Assembly: GCA_003427395.1 (NCBI GenBank) | Contig: BFEA01000026.1 | Span: forward strand, 1,176,831-1,202,527 | Length of the DNA: 25,697 nt | Direction of reading: 5' to 3' | DNA from: Chara braunii | Taxonomy: Eukaryota > Streptophyta > Charophyceae > Charales > Characeae | Shown: piece after piece, positions 1-9,076 of the stretch | How positions within the stretch are numbered: the first letter of the stretch is position 1 | Layout of the letters: every line of letters starts with the position of its first letter | Notes under the pieces: model-generated | What the model saw: only the letters and a program-made list of their open reading frames with translations | Database searches by the model: none | Told to the model about the DNA's origin: nothing | Translations under genes and position numbers: made by a program

Positions 1-63
<63 letters not shown>

Positions 64-162
64 TCTCTCTCTCGCTTGCTCGCTCTCTCTCCCGCGCACT
101 TCCAAAGGCAAAATGGGAAATGAATCTTCCCGCTTTCACGGGAAGATGCATTTACCGTTTTG

Positions 163-200
<38 letters not shown>
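1..200. repeat. GA/CT microsatellites around a 27-bp-arm hairpin
   Basis: (GA)n at 1-61, CT runs to about 92, then inverted arms 106-132 and 139-165 (AGGCAAAATGGGAAATGAAT.. and its complement, about 24 of 27 paired, loop CTTTCA), then (CT)n at 165-200. The GA and CT tracts on the two sides are also complementary. Confidence 0.85.
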
Positions 201-204
<4 letters not shown>

Positions 205-324
205 CATCCATCCAGCGCGGAACAGTTTGTTCTGTCTTGTTTTTTTCTTTGTTTTGTTTTTTTAATTTTCATTTTTTTTTATTATGAGAAGAATGCCTTT
301 TTTTTTCTCTCTTTTTTTCCCCTT

Positions 325-439
325 CTTCTACCACTACGTCCGGGAAGTGAATGCCCGGTAGTCCAAGCCTCGGCACGGATCCGCGTACCGGTCGGCTTAG
401 GCTCGGACTCGATAGCTGGGCCAAGTACTGGTGGTTTAA
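325..439. mobile_element. Family-B element, B1 (only right end clear)
   Basis: The right terminal repeat AAGTACTGGTGGTTTAA is at 423-439. The interior is GC-rich (CGGCACGGATCCGCG), as in the other copies. The left end is not clear; 325 is a guess from CTACCACTACGTCCGGG. Confidence 0.5.
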
Positions 440-1660
440 GAGACTTTTCTTTTCTTTTTGTTGACTTTTGTTAATTTTCCTTAACATCTTGAATAAGTTC
501 TTCTAAACCCCCATGGTCTGGGCGTCGGATCTGTTAGATGAACTTAGATCCAATGGCAGATAGTGTGTAACTGGCGTCACACTGTAGAACATTTCTAAAC
601 TAAACCCCTGCTAGTGGGTCCAGGCCCCCAGTAAAGTAATAGCTACCCAAAGCAGTGCAAGGTATTGCAAAGTCTAGAGGGAAAAAAAAAGGAAAAAATG
701 TGAGTTGAACAAGCAGTAAAATCAATCCAAAGCATTTCAAAATTGCAGAACGGAAAGAATCGACACAAAGGGAACAAAATAAAAGAACGCAAACAACCAC
801 CACGACCTCAAATTTTATTTTATTTCATTTCATTTTTTGGACTTAAATTTTAAGGACCGGATGAAAATGGATGGCACATTGCCTCTCCAATTATCCCAAG
901 ATTTCCCAGATCACTCCTCCCGCCCCTTCTTTCCTTGGTCGACCTGTGACAGTATAGGCATGGCTTAGGGGATATTACTCCCACTTGTATTTCCCACCAT
1001 GTATCCAACAGAAATGACAGCCAGGTTCAGCAAAGAAAGTTCTGATGTGAGCGTGTGGCATGGCTTAGGAATTGTACGTTTTGCAGAATCTGCTGTCAGG
1101 TTAAATCCCCCGTTCGCACGAAAGTTGACAAAGCTGCCTTCCAACTTAGGCTCATGGGCCTGTGACTGCACACCTTTTCAAAGTGGTCTGCCGGTTCCAC
1201 TACCGGCCCAAGCCCGAAGCCAAGCGCTCTTACTGCGTCTACTGGTAAGAGTACCACTTAGGTTTGTATGGACTGGTGATCTGTGTTCACACTATGTAGG
1301 ACGTATTTATTTTAGAAAAAAGTGAAAAAGACGACCAGCCGATTTCATCTGGCAACGAACTGGCGGCTCAAAGCAGTCCTGCGCTGGCTACTTAAAATGG
1401 TAAGAACAATTTGGCCCCAGCTTTCCTGGACGTATTTTGACTGCAACTACAGCCATATTCAGTCCCAAAAGTCTTAGTTACTAAGAGCAAAAAGAGCAGT
1501 CCATTCTGGATGGGACCCTGGACCCCATCGACTGGATCCCATCAAGAATTGATTGTCCTTTTTTTTCTCTTTTTTTTAAATGAAAATTGTCCTTGTTGTT
1601 CGGAGTAACTATGCCATCGTTTTTTCACTGCGTATAGCTCCCCGTGAATAGAAAGGAGCC
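440..1660. other. No gene seen
   Basis: Mixed AT-rich sequence with T-runs. A 13-bp direct repeat GGCATGGCTTAGG lies near 957 and 1057. Short open frames on both strands (for example 999-1325 plus) carry no motif I recognise. Confidence 0.5.
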
Positions 1661-1666
1661 ATCAAC

Positions 1667-1775
1667 TACCGTCTTCACCCAAATACAACGTGCTGTTGTT
1701 ATAGTTGTATATGGATCCTCTTTCAGTCTTGATACAACTATAATAACCGGGCATTCTATTTGGGTGAGGACGGTA
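1667..1775. mobile_element. Family-A palindromic MITE, copy A1
   Basis: Starts TACCGTCTTCACCC and ends GGGTGAGGACGGTA. The two ~45-bp arms (CAAATACAACGTGCTG.. and ..GGCATTCTATTTG) are diverged inverted repeats around a ~20-bp centre. It is flanked by TA on both sides, as expected for a Tc1/mariner-type target. No coding capacity. Confidence 0.8.
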
Positions 1776-1909
1776 GCACACGAACTCAACTTTGAGGATG
1801 CAATACCTCCAAGCCTCTTTTTCTTTCCCACTGAACAATGTTGCCCGCACCGCGGACTCCGAATCGACGTGAGTTTGGTGCAAGCATTGCATTTTGGGTC
1901 CAAGCAATC

Positions 1910-2018
1910 TACCTTCTTCCCCCGAATACAAGGTACGGTCATTGTAGCTGTATCTAGACTGAAAAATGCCTCAAATACAGCTATAATGACCGTACGTTGT
2001 ATTCGGGGGAAGAAGGTA
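1910..2018. mobile_element. Family-A palindromic MITE, copy A2
   Basis: TACCTTCTTCCCCCGAATAC at the left and the matching GGGGGAAGAAGGTA at the right. The inner arms GCTGTAT and ATACAGC and GACCGTACGTTGTATTC are well paired. TA flanks; 109 bp long like A1. The CTTC variant at both ends is complementary, so the two ends changed together. Confidence 0.85.
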
Positions 2019-2867
2019 GTTTCCATCCACGCATGGAGTTCAGTGCAGATATGCTTGCGTCCATGGCTGGCCTCCATCCCTGTACCCAAGACTGCGAACC
2101 GCAGCGAGTCGGCATCCAATTATAGAAGATTGAGGCCAGCCATGAGCTGTGTAGCACAAAAACTTTTCGGGCTATTGATGGGTTGAAAAAAAAGATAAAA
2201 AAAAAACAGGACCAAGGTATTAAGTTACTATTAACCATGGACAAATGAGTGAAACCTTGGGTTTAAGAGATTAACCTATGGACTGTGTTGGTGTGCTTTC
2301 CATGACAAAAAGAGAAACCAATTACATACACGTGCCAGATCCCTCAAATTGACAGCAAGAAACATTAACTCAATTGACATTAACATAATATGATAATAAC
2401 TATTACTAAGGTTATTGTTATTCTTTCTATATGAAAAAAAAAATCCCCAAATCCCAAAGAGAAAAAGAATCATTGAAAACTTGGAGTGTTGGAGAGTTGT
2501 AGAATATGTGACAGGCAGGTGAACCAAAGGGTTGACTTAGGGGAGGTTTAAGGGGTTAGTCTATGGGCTGAAAAAGGTGCTGTGGGGAGACTATTAACCA
2601 CTTGTAGGGTCATGGGAAGAAGAGAGGGGGTGAATTCTCCTGAAACCAACATTGTCTGACACTTCCTCTTAACTTGCGCTTGCAAAACAATAAAGAGACC
2701 ACACTTTCGATGTACCAGCCTGGTGGCGACCGACTCAATTTGTTTTGGAGCTTAACATTTAGGTTTTAAATTCCGTGAAACACAATACGGTTTGCGATAG
2801 TGGTGGCTTAAGGGATGAGATTGATGCGGCAACCGCCGGGGAATAATGACAACAGACATGTACCTGC
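2019..2867. other. Intergenic or ABCC intron sequence
   Basis: An inverted pair CATGGCTGGCCTC and GAGGCCAGCCATG lies near 2062-2144. The rest is AT-rich. The next ABCC exon was expected here or beyond but is not recognisable. Confidence 0.5.
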
Positions 2868-2974
2868 TACCTCTTCACCCCGAATTGAACATACCGCCAT
2901 TTTCACTGCACCTGGACTGAAAGTTGCGTCAAATACGATACAATTACCGTATGTTCTGTCAGGGGAAGACAATA
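2868..2974. mobile_element. Family-A palindromic MITE, copy A3 (degenerate)
   Basis: TACCTCTTCACCCCGAATTG to GGGGAAGACAATA, with many arm mismatches. It lies in the ABCC intron, about 20 nt downstream (minus strand) of the donor at 2994-2995. Confidence 0.7.
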
Positions 2975-2995
2975 GTCAACTGAAAAGCTTCTTAC

Positions 2996-3175
2996 CTGAT
3001 CGGCTGAAAATCGATTCAAAATTCGCCCAATTGGATTTGAATGGAAGAACTGAAGGGGTGATCCCAAAACTGCGCCTAGCATGAACTTATGTATGTTTGA
3101 CGAGGCGACCAACATGAAATGAAAAAATAGTGCAGCTCTGGAATAGCTTAGGATGCATGTTCCAAAGACGAGACC
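2996..3175 (-). CDS. ABCC-type ABC transporter, TMD2 exon with coupling-helix motif
   Basis: A 180-nt exon, 60 codons, phase 0 at both ends. The acceptor is GGGTGGCAG|GGTCTC and the donor GATCAG|GTAAGA. It encodes a hydrophobic helix (GLVFGTCILSYSRAALFFHF), then MLVASSNIHKFMLGAVLGSP, then LQFFHSNPIGRILNRFSADQ. The pattern small-Ser-x-x-(I/L)H-x-x-(M/L) followed by FFxxxPxGRILNRFSxD is the signature of the second intracellular loop (coupling helix) of TMD2 in ABCC transporters. The following intron contains a family-A palindrome whose end lies about 20 nt past the donor. The preceding intron (about 2.6 kb) ends in CAA/GAT microsatellites. The next expected exon (Asp/Glu-rich segment and later TMD2 helices) was not recognised between 2995 and 1, so the downstream gene half is missing, lies further out, or is decayed. 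Whether the gene is active cannot be told. Confidence 0.88.
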
Positions 3176-3194
3176 CTGCCACCCATTGCAAAAG

Positions 3195-3305
3195 GGCAAC
3201 AACAAAAAACAAACAACATTAACGGTGGTGGCAATGGCAACAAAAGCAAATAAAAGCAATAAACAACAACAAGGGATAACAACAAAAATAACAGAGAACA
3301 ACAGC

Positions 3306-3352
<47 letters not shown>

Positions 3353-3430
3353 CGACGACAACAAAGATAACAACATCATGAATAATGACAAACAACGATA
3401 AGACAACAACTCAACAACAGTCGATACAAA
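3195..3430 (+). repeat. (CAA)n microsatellite
   Basis: A nearly pure CAA run at about 3303-3354, with imperfect CAA/AAC on both sides, in the ABCC intron upstream of the NRFS exon. On the transcribed strand this is GTT-rich. Confidence 0.93.
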
Positions 3431-3436
3431 AGCAGA

Positions 3437-3575
3437 CAAACAACAATGATGACGATAATGATGAAGATGATGATAATACTAATGATGATAATGAGATGAC
3501 GCACGATGATGATGACGATGATGATGATGCATTGATGATTATGGAGATGGGAATAGTGATTGATGATGATCGCAA
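3437..3575 (+). repeat. (GAT)n microsatellite
   Basis: Imperfect GAT/GAC repeats next to the CAA tract. The apparent Asp-rich reading frame is a by-product. Confidence 0.9.
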
Positions 3576-3947
3576 CGTGAAAAATGATAAACATAATAAG
3601 TCCAACACCATCAAGAATAACAACAACAAAAAAAAAAGGCAAAAAAGTTGAAAAAAAAGAACATTGACAACAATAGCACGAACACCTACAGCCAGAGTTG
3701 CAACAATGGCAATGACGATGAAAAGCAAAAATGCGTACTCAAGAACAGAGAGGCCAAATAACCAAATTACATGCAATTCACCACACCCCACTCATTCACC
3801 GAGCCAAATTTCCATATTAATTAGTCAATACGTTCATCAGTTGGATTAGTTCTGGTTTGAGAAAGAGAATGGCTTTGCATGGATGCCTACCTAACTACAT
3901 GTCTGTAAAGTACCTGAAAGAGTTTCACTAATAAGAAGGTGACAATG
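3576..3947. other. A-rich intron sequence
   Basis: AAC/AAT-rich leftover of the microsatellite zone, then unique sequence with no feature. Confidence 0.5.
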
Positions 3948-4033
3948 TATAGAAAGAAGGTCCGAAAATAAAACCACCAGTACATTTCCCTATAGAAAGA
4001 AGGTCCGAAAATAAAACCACCAGTACATTTCCC
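3948..4033 (+). repeat. 43-bp tandem duplication across a family-B end
   Basis: TATAGAAAGAAGGTCCG.. with the terminal repeat ACCACCAGTACATTTCCC occurs twice back to back (3948-3990 and 3991-4033) with no differences. The duplication includes flanking host sequence, so it happened after insertion. Confidence 0.9.
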
Positions 4034-4205
4034 GACCATTTTTTCTAAGTCGCCGCTCGCATGCTGCCGCAAGTGTCGGGGTCGGCCGCTAGAGCAAATG
4101 GTCAGCGTCGCCGGCCAAAAGGAGGCCGTTGCCAATTTTTTTTTTTGGCACGCAGGGCGTTTCGAGCCCTGGGAAAAAGTGCCTCCAAAGTATTGGTGAT
4201 TGAAC
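4011..4205. mobile_element. Family-B element, B2
   Basis: Left ATAAAACCACCAGTACATTT and right AAAGTATTGGTGATTGAA are diverged inverted ends around a GC-rich interior with CGGCCG. The left end is present twice because of a 43-bp tandem duplication (3948-4033). Confidence 0.7.
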
Positions 4206-4477
4206 CGGAATGAAATGACTGAATGAATAAAAGTTGTAGGTAATACCCAAGGCATTGAACATGCATTTTCGTGGACATCTCAAAACTATCAACCTCCCCA
4301 ATGTAGCTCATGATAAGCCCACAAACTTCCCAATAATACTCCTAAGGTTCAAAAAAAGAAAAAAAAACGTGATATACACACACAGAGGGAGGGAGAGAAA
4401 TCCCTCTCCTTATAATTTCTTCGCACCATGTCTCGTGGTATGTGTTGGTATTTTTTGTGCATACGTTTCTCTTAGAC

Positions 4478-4586
4478 TACCGTCATCACCCGAATAGAAC
4501 GCGCTGTTGTTACTGTTGTATGCATACTAAAGTATGCACCAAATACATCTATAATGACGAGGCATTTTATTTGGGATACAATGGTA
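4478..4586. mobile_element. Family-A palindromic MITE, copy A4
   Basis: TACCGTCATCACCCGAATAG at left, TTTGGGATACAATGGTA at right, TA flanks, and a weakly paired centre (GCATACTAAAGTATGC). Diverged; the tRNA-SINE follows it. Confidence 0.72.
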
Positions 4587-4597
4587 GTAAGGTAAGA

Positions 4598-4768
4598 CCA
4601 ACTGACCTAGCTCAGTTGGTACACCCTTGAACTGTTGAAATGCAGACCTGAGTTTGAACCTCAATGAGAGCAGATGACTAAAATACTATAATTTTGAACT
4701 ACCTAGGGCGGGTCAGCTCGATAATGATATCTCAAGGTCGTTGCCCTTTCTAAGAAAAAGAAAAAAGG
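4598..4768 (+). mobile_element. tRNA-derived SINE, second copy
   Basis: A box TAGCTCAGTTGG at 4608-4619 and B-box-like AGTTTGAACCT at 4651-4661. The same body as the copy at 8551 follows (GGTCAGCTCGATAATG, ATATCTCAAGGTCGTTGCC), then an A-rich tail (AAGAAAAAGAAAAAAGG). It is more diverged than the 8551 copy, with a decayed B box. No convincing target-site duplication was found; a weak GGTAAGAC/GGTAGGAC pair flanks it. It starts about 12 bp after the family-A element at 4478-4586. Confidence 0.75.
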
Positions 4769-5560
4769 AACGGTAGGACAGTTTGCTCCATGGTGGACAC
4801 GGAATGCTGTCTGTACATACTCAAAAAAGATAATAGAGAGGACAAATGAAATAAAAAGAGAGGAATTGTGAGGGTGTTGAGGTGCTTTCACACTTAGCCT
4901 CTCCTCATGGAGAATTCACACAGACAATCAAGCATATTGATTTGATCGTGATTTGTAAGCTTCGCATTGTAGTCCCTCCCAACTTGTGAACATTCCACAC
5001 AAAATTATGTGAGCTCAAAGTTCGCCTGATTTATGTACTAATTAAGAATAATAAAATAGAATCACGGGCAAAATATGGCTCTATGCCTAAAAGGCTAAAA
5101 TTAGGGTTGTGACTCTATGACTGCTATCCAATTTTCGAGGGGAACATCCTTGTGTCCCACCAGCAAGTCAACAAGCATAAGTACAACTAGTAAAAAGTAC
5201 TTACTACTAAAAATAGTAAAAAGCATAGAAAAATATAAGTTTTCTCTCTCGCTCATGATGATGCAAAATCCCGAATGTTAAATAACAATTGCACGTTAGT
5301 GCATTGCTCTCGTCTTTTCCAAATATAACTCTTCAGTAGGCTTCTCACAAGACCAAGAAGCAACCCATCCTCCTCCCACCCCCTCTTTATTTGGTATGTT
5401 ATTCATGATTTTCTTTTTCAGTATCCTCACTTATATTTTCGACATCGACTAAAACAAGCCTTTATCATTTCGACAACGATACATGGTTTTCACACAAGTG
5501 CCTTATCCATTTTGTTATCCTTTGACTGTGATTGCTGCATGCAAGTATACCTGCACATGA
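4769..5560. other. ABCC intron, no feature seen
   Basis: AT-rich unique sequence with short A-runs. Minus-strand ORFs are short and without motifs. Confidence 0.5.
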
Positions 5561-5571
5561 TTTTTTATGTA

Positions 5572-5757
5572 AGGTTATCTGACCGCTTATCAATTTCCTT
5601 ATCCATTTCCTTACCCATTTCCTTATCCATTTCATTTACCAAATTGTCTCAGGTGATACACAGTGTAACCTTATCCATAAAATTATCCATAACCTTATCG
5701 GTAACCTTATTTGTTACCTTATCCATAACCTTATTCGTAACCTTATCCGCAAGACTG
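5572..5757 (+). repeat. TTATCC-type minisatellite
   Basis: 12-bp units such as CCTTATCCATTT and TAACCTTATCCA repeat about 13 times. It ends 15 bp before the donor of the 61-nt ABCC exon. Confidence 0.88.
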
Positions 5758-5771
5758 CAACCCTATCTCAC

Positions 5772-5832
5772 CATGTAAATAAACTTGGAGTGCCCTTCTT
5801 GATCTTTCTTCATTGACCATATCGCCAAGTAC
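5772..5832 (-). CDS. ABCC-type ABC transporter, short TMD2 exon
   Basis: A 61-nt exon (1 nt + 20 codons) with acceptor CGATCAACAG|G and donor TACATG|GTGAGA. The first G completes the split Trp codon of the preceding exon, giving SDWYLAIWS across the junction. The rest reads MKKDQEGHSKFIYM and ends in phase 0. In ABCC proteins SDxWLAxWS is followed by a short charged external loop and the next membrane helix, which is the order seen here. Taken alone this exon is too small to call. The confidence comes from the exact phase match on both sides and the family motif that appears only after splicing. The intron just beyond the donor starts with a TTATCC-type minisatellite. Confidence 0.8.
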
Positions 5833-6048
5833 CTGTTGATCGAATGGAAAGCAATTAAGAAAATTACAAAAAATGAATAGAAACATGAGAAAGATGACAA
5901 TTGGCACATGAGAAATACGGTTAATACCTCGACGCAGTTTGGCAAAACACCGAAAAGTAGAACTGGAACGCGACATGATCATATCGGTCAGCAACTTTCA
6001 TATGATGTCCAAAACCTGAAAGTTGGGACTGTGAAGCAAATACCATGA

Positions 6049-6341
6049 TCCCTAAACCCTAGACCCTAGACCCTGAATCTTAAACCATAGATGCCAAACA
6101 ACCATATAGGATAAGGAAAAAGAATATTGCATCATATAGTGATATATATGCAAAAACAACACACATACCCTAAAACGTAAAACCTGAACTCGAAACCCAA
6201 AACACGAAACCTCAACCCTTCAACCTTAAACCCTAAATCCTAAACCCCGAATCTTAAACACAAACCTTAAAACAAAAACCATAAACTATAAACCCTAAAC
6301 CCCAAACCTTAAAACCTAAACCCTAAACCCCAACCCCTGGA
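6049..6341 (+). repeat. Degenerate telomere-type CCCTAAA repeats
   Basis: Many CCCTAAA and CCTAAACC units with variants (CCCTAGA, CCTTAAA, CCCGAAT), especially 6049-6090 and 6215-6341. This is an interstitial copy of the plant-type telomere unit (TTTAGGG on the other strand) in the ABCC intron. Heavy decay indicates an old insertion. Confidence 0.8.
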
Positions 6342-6855
6342 AATCTGTGAGGAGACTTTAAGCAACGCATCTCACATGTTTCATTAATGAGTCAGAAAGA
6401 AAGAAAGCGGCAAGCCACTCACTTTGCGTCTACTTCAGATTCTGATTTTGCTGGTTTGCTCGATGCTGAGGCTTTCTTTTACGTATGTATGGTCAGCAGT
6501 TGTGTAGCAGCGAGGTTCAAACTCTTATATCCTAACAATAACTGCCACTGATTCAAAGGAAAAGGAAAAAGAAAGAAAAAGGAAGAGGAAAGAAAAAAGA
6601 AGAAGGAAGCCAGACCATAATGAGAGCTAAGTCAATACCACCATGTGCATGCAAATGCCTTGACAATGTAACGTCACCACATGCAGATGTATGTAATCCA
6701 CGTCGACGACTAGATACAACTGGCTCCATATGTGAAGGCATACAACAACAAGAATAATTGTCCATGCACCCACTCATATCCGTAATAGTTAATATCCTCT
6801 TAGGTCACAACAATGGTTTATGCAAACCTCCTATCATCGGTGTCGGTGTGATGAA
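6342..6855. other. No gene seen
   Basis: A purine tract (GGAAAAGG-like) lies at 6555-6606. A 45-codon frame starting near 6620 has several Cys (PPCACKCLDN) but no family match, so it is not called. Confidence 0.45.
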
Positions 6856-6934
6856 AGGCATACTCACACTCTGGATGCATTTGACCGCATTGTGTTCACA
6901 GCTCAGTCGAAAAAGTCCCAGTGTGAGTATGCAT
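6856..6934. mobile_element. Small TIR element, family F
   Basis: Perfect 13-bp inverted ends GCATACTCACACT (6858-6870) and AGTGTGAGTATGC (6920-6932) around about 50 bp. The same end sequence GGC(A/G)TACTCACA recurs at 12775 and 23460, so it is a small family. No clear target duplication. Confidence 0.6.
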
Positions 6935-7229
6935 TGAATGTATCAGTTTACAACGTGCATGGAACCATACATACAACTCCATGGTCTAGTAGAGCATCAC
7001 ATGCTGGTATAAGGGTGTGCGTGCACCCACAAATACATCTGTAAGCGCAAATGGGCACACGTAAGGATGTGCGAAGGCCATTATCTGGGAGTACAGGTGG
7101 TACATCCACCACACGCCTATCCTGTGAAGCCCATAGTTCGGTCGGTATGGCTATCAAATTATCAATACATCTGCACAGCTCAGACTAGATAACACTACAG
7201 ATATTCTCCACCTTTCTTAGACAATTCCC

Positions 7230-7417
7230 TAAACTCTCTCGCTCTCTCTCTCCCTCTCTCTCTCTCTCTGTGTCTGTGTGTTTGTGTGCACCTGTACATA
7301 TATATATATATATATATATCGTCAAATAGAACTGCCCGGTAAACCGTAGGCAGAGAGGGAGAAGAGGACAACAAACGAGGGGCTGTGACAAACTGTTTAT
7401 ATATATGTATATGTATA

Positions 7418-7460
<43 letters not shown>
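7230..7460. repeat. CT and TA microsatellites
   Basis: (CT)n at about 7237-7269, (TG/GT), (TA)n at 7296-7318 and again at about 7400-7457. These produce the artificial Ile-Tyr repeats on the minus strand. Confidence 0.9.
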
Positions 7461-7519
7461 CGTCAAATAGAACTGCCCGGTAAACCGTAGGCAGAGAGGG
7501 AGAAGAGGACAACAAACGA
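7320..7519. repeat. 59-bp duplication next to TA runs
   Basis: CGTCAAATAGAACTGCCCGG.. (7320-7378) is repeated exactly at 7461-7519, with a TA run before each copy. The period is 141 bp, so this is probably a tandem duplication of unique sequence plus microsatellite. Confidence 0.92.
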
Positions 7520-7669
7520 TACCCATTTCTGTCTCTCTGATTCTCTCTATCTTGAAGTGAATTCCTGTCTCTTTTTCTTTTGTACTCCCTGACTCTTGAT
7601 GGTGGCGTGGTTGCGCAGTCTGTAGCGTTCTACTTGTGGTGTAAGTGGTAGTCTGCTTTGGTCCATGCT

Positions 7670-8010
7670 CTATGTGTGTTCTGCCTTGCAAGTGCTGCTT
7701 GACTGCTTGGCGCAGTTTATTTCCCTTGATTTGCCTTCCGGCCCTGCTGCCTGTGCCTTGCTGCTTGCCTGCCCGCTTGCCTCACTTGCCCCACTGTCCT
7801 TCTGCCCTCTTGCTCCCCTTGCCTTGTTGCCCAGGTGCCTGCCTCGCTGCCCACATTCCTGCCTGCTAGACTGTGGGCATGGCTGATACTTGGCTTGTTG
7901 CTTTGCTGTCTGCCTTCATGCCCACCCACTCCCCAACCGCCCACCTGCCCACCCTTTGCTTTACTGCTGCCTGCTTTGCCTCACTGCTTGTGTTGTCACT
8001 TGCCTAGCTT
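7670..8010 (+). repeat. Cryptic TGCCTGCC-rich tract
   Basis: Imperfect CTTGC/CTGCC units over about 330 bp with strong C+T bias. Several frames stay open by composition only. Confidence 0.7.
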
Positions 8011-8301
8011 CCTCTCCACACAGGGTGGACGTAGACTACGACTCAAAGGCATCGTCAGTACGGGAGAGTGTTGAGGGTCCAATCTCTTGGCGAGCCAGTG
8101 AGGGTCCGACAAAACAGTCTGCCACTATCCTTGTTCTTTTTTCACCCCTCTTTCAATTCCTGTGTTCGTTTTCTGTTGTGAAAATGCATCACAGATGCTG
8201 TCATTCATCCTTGAGGGGTAGTGGTTTACAGCTACTTACGAGCAATCTGGGAAAAAAAAGGAATTGCTTAGTTCTTCATGGCATAGAGAGGGCTGTCATA
8301 C

Positions 8302-8446
8302 CAGTCGGACAGAACGCTGACTGCCTGTCCAATGCAGAGCAAAGCTAAGCTTGCGAGTGCAGCAAGTCTTCCGAAGCACTTTGTGTAGCCCCAATACACA
8401 CCCCAGCTTACAGCTCCCGTCTTTCCAATTTCTTTTACCACTATTC
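8302..8446 (-). CDS. ABCC-type ABC transporter, exon for start of transmembrane domain 2
   Basis: A 145-nt exon (2 nt + 47 codons + 2 nt). The acceptor is an excellent T-run/CTCTCTCCTGATTGCAG; the donor is GACTG|GTATGA. It reads IVVKEIGKTGAVSWGVYWGY, then KCFGRLAALASLALLCIGQA and SVLSD, with the Trp codon split across the intron. The xVVKExxxxGxVSWxVYWxY stretch is the conserved entry to TMD2 of ABCC (MRP/CFTR) transporters. It is followed by a hydrophobic helix and the family SDW/SDY motif before the first external loop. Known role of the family: ATP-driven efflux or vacuolar import of glutathione and other conjugates, in plasma membrane or tonoplast. The intron to the linker exon is about 4.0 kb and holds a SINE, minisatellites, many MITEs and a U6 retrocopy. 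The substrate cannot be told from this piece. Confidence 0.85.
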
Positions 8447-8540
8447 CTGCAATCAGGAGAGAGAAAAAAAAAAAAAAAACACCTGCCTTAAAAAAAAAAA
8501 GGAACACAAAAGGAAGACCCTGGCTTCTTGACAAAAATAC

Positions 8541-8550
8541 AACTGCCTTA
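8541..8550. repeat. Target-site duplication of the SINE, left
   Basis: AACTGCCTTA, identical to 8741-8750. Confidence 0.85.
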
Positions 8551-8740
8551 CCCAAGAGCCTAGCTCAGTGGGTACACCCATGAACCGTTGAAACTTGAAA
8601 TACAGACCTGTGTTCGAGTCCTGATGATGGAACTTGATTGATGAGTAAAACCACCTACTAATGAATTGCCTGGGGCCAGTCAGCTCAATGACAATATCTC
8701 AAGGCCGTCGCCTTTATAAAATAAAAAAATTAAAAAAAGA
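8551..8740 (+). mobile_element. tRNA-derived SINE with target-site duplication
   Basis: The head is tRNA-like: an A box TAGCTCAGTGGG at 8561-8572 and a B box TGTTCGAGTCC at 8611-8621, spaced as in RNA polymerase III internal promoters. A unique body of about 80 bp follows (CCAGTCAGCTCAATGAC, ATATCTCAAGGCCGTCGCC) and an A-rich tail (AAAATAAAAAAATTAAAAAAAG). AACTGCCTTA lies directly before (8541-8550) and after (8741-8750), a perfect 10-bp target-site duplication. Head, body and tail match the copy at 4598. It lies in the intron upstream of the TMD2-start exon. Transposition would depend on a LINE not seen here. Confidence 0.88.
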
Positions 8741-8750
8741 AACTGCCTTA
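8741..8750. repeat. Target-site duplication of the SINE, right
   Basis: AACTGCCTTA, identical to 8541-8550. Confidence 0.85.
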
Positions 8751-8814
8751 GCTTAATTCATATCCTAGAAAAAATTACACCTGCCAGAATACAAGAAAAG
8801 AACAAAAAAACTAG

Positions 8815-8900
8815 GCTTCCTACGCCGCCCGGCCGGGCCGGCACGGCCGTGCAACCGTGCAGCCTGCACGGCCCGGCGGCTGCACGGGTCACCCGTGCAA
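8815..8900. repeat. GC-rich palindromic block
   Basis: Overlapping inverted repeats built on GCACGG/CCGTGC (for example CCGTGCAGCCTGCACGG and GCACGGGTCACCCGTGC). It faces a similar block at 9600-9725 on the far side of the minisatellite. Confidence 0.75.
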
Positions 8901-9076
8901 GCTTCTTTTTATGTTTTTTTGGCCTTTTTTGAAGTTTTTTTTTCTTCTTTCCGGTGATGGGCCTCTGCTGCGCCTGCAGAGATCTGCCCGAATCTGCCCT
9001 GTTCGTACTTGTTTGCCACATCAGTATTTCACGTGTGGCAGGGGGGGGTAGGGTTGGGTGTCTCGATGACTCTTGT

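Noticed and set aside
1625-2186. Open frames on both strands near 1.6-2.2 kb
   Set aside because: They overlap MITEs A1 and A2; no protein family was recognised.
2276-2527. Minus-strand frame with LPVTYSTTLQHSKFSMILFL as the next ABCC exon
   Set aside because: It vaguely resembles the segment after NRFSxD, but no acceptor in the needed phase 0 was found and conserved acidic residues are missing.
3303-3354. CRISPR-like regular repeat
   Set aside because: A trinucleotide microsatellite without spacers; no CRISPR array exists in the window.
6620-6757. Small Cys-rich peptide frame
   Set aside because: Only about 45 codons, with no signal peptide, no family match and no supporting context.
7185-7691. 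168-codon minus-strand frame with Ile-Tyr repeats
   Set aside because: Built from TA and CT microsatellites and a duplicated 59-bp segment; no gene-like composition.
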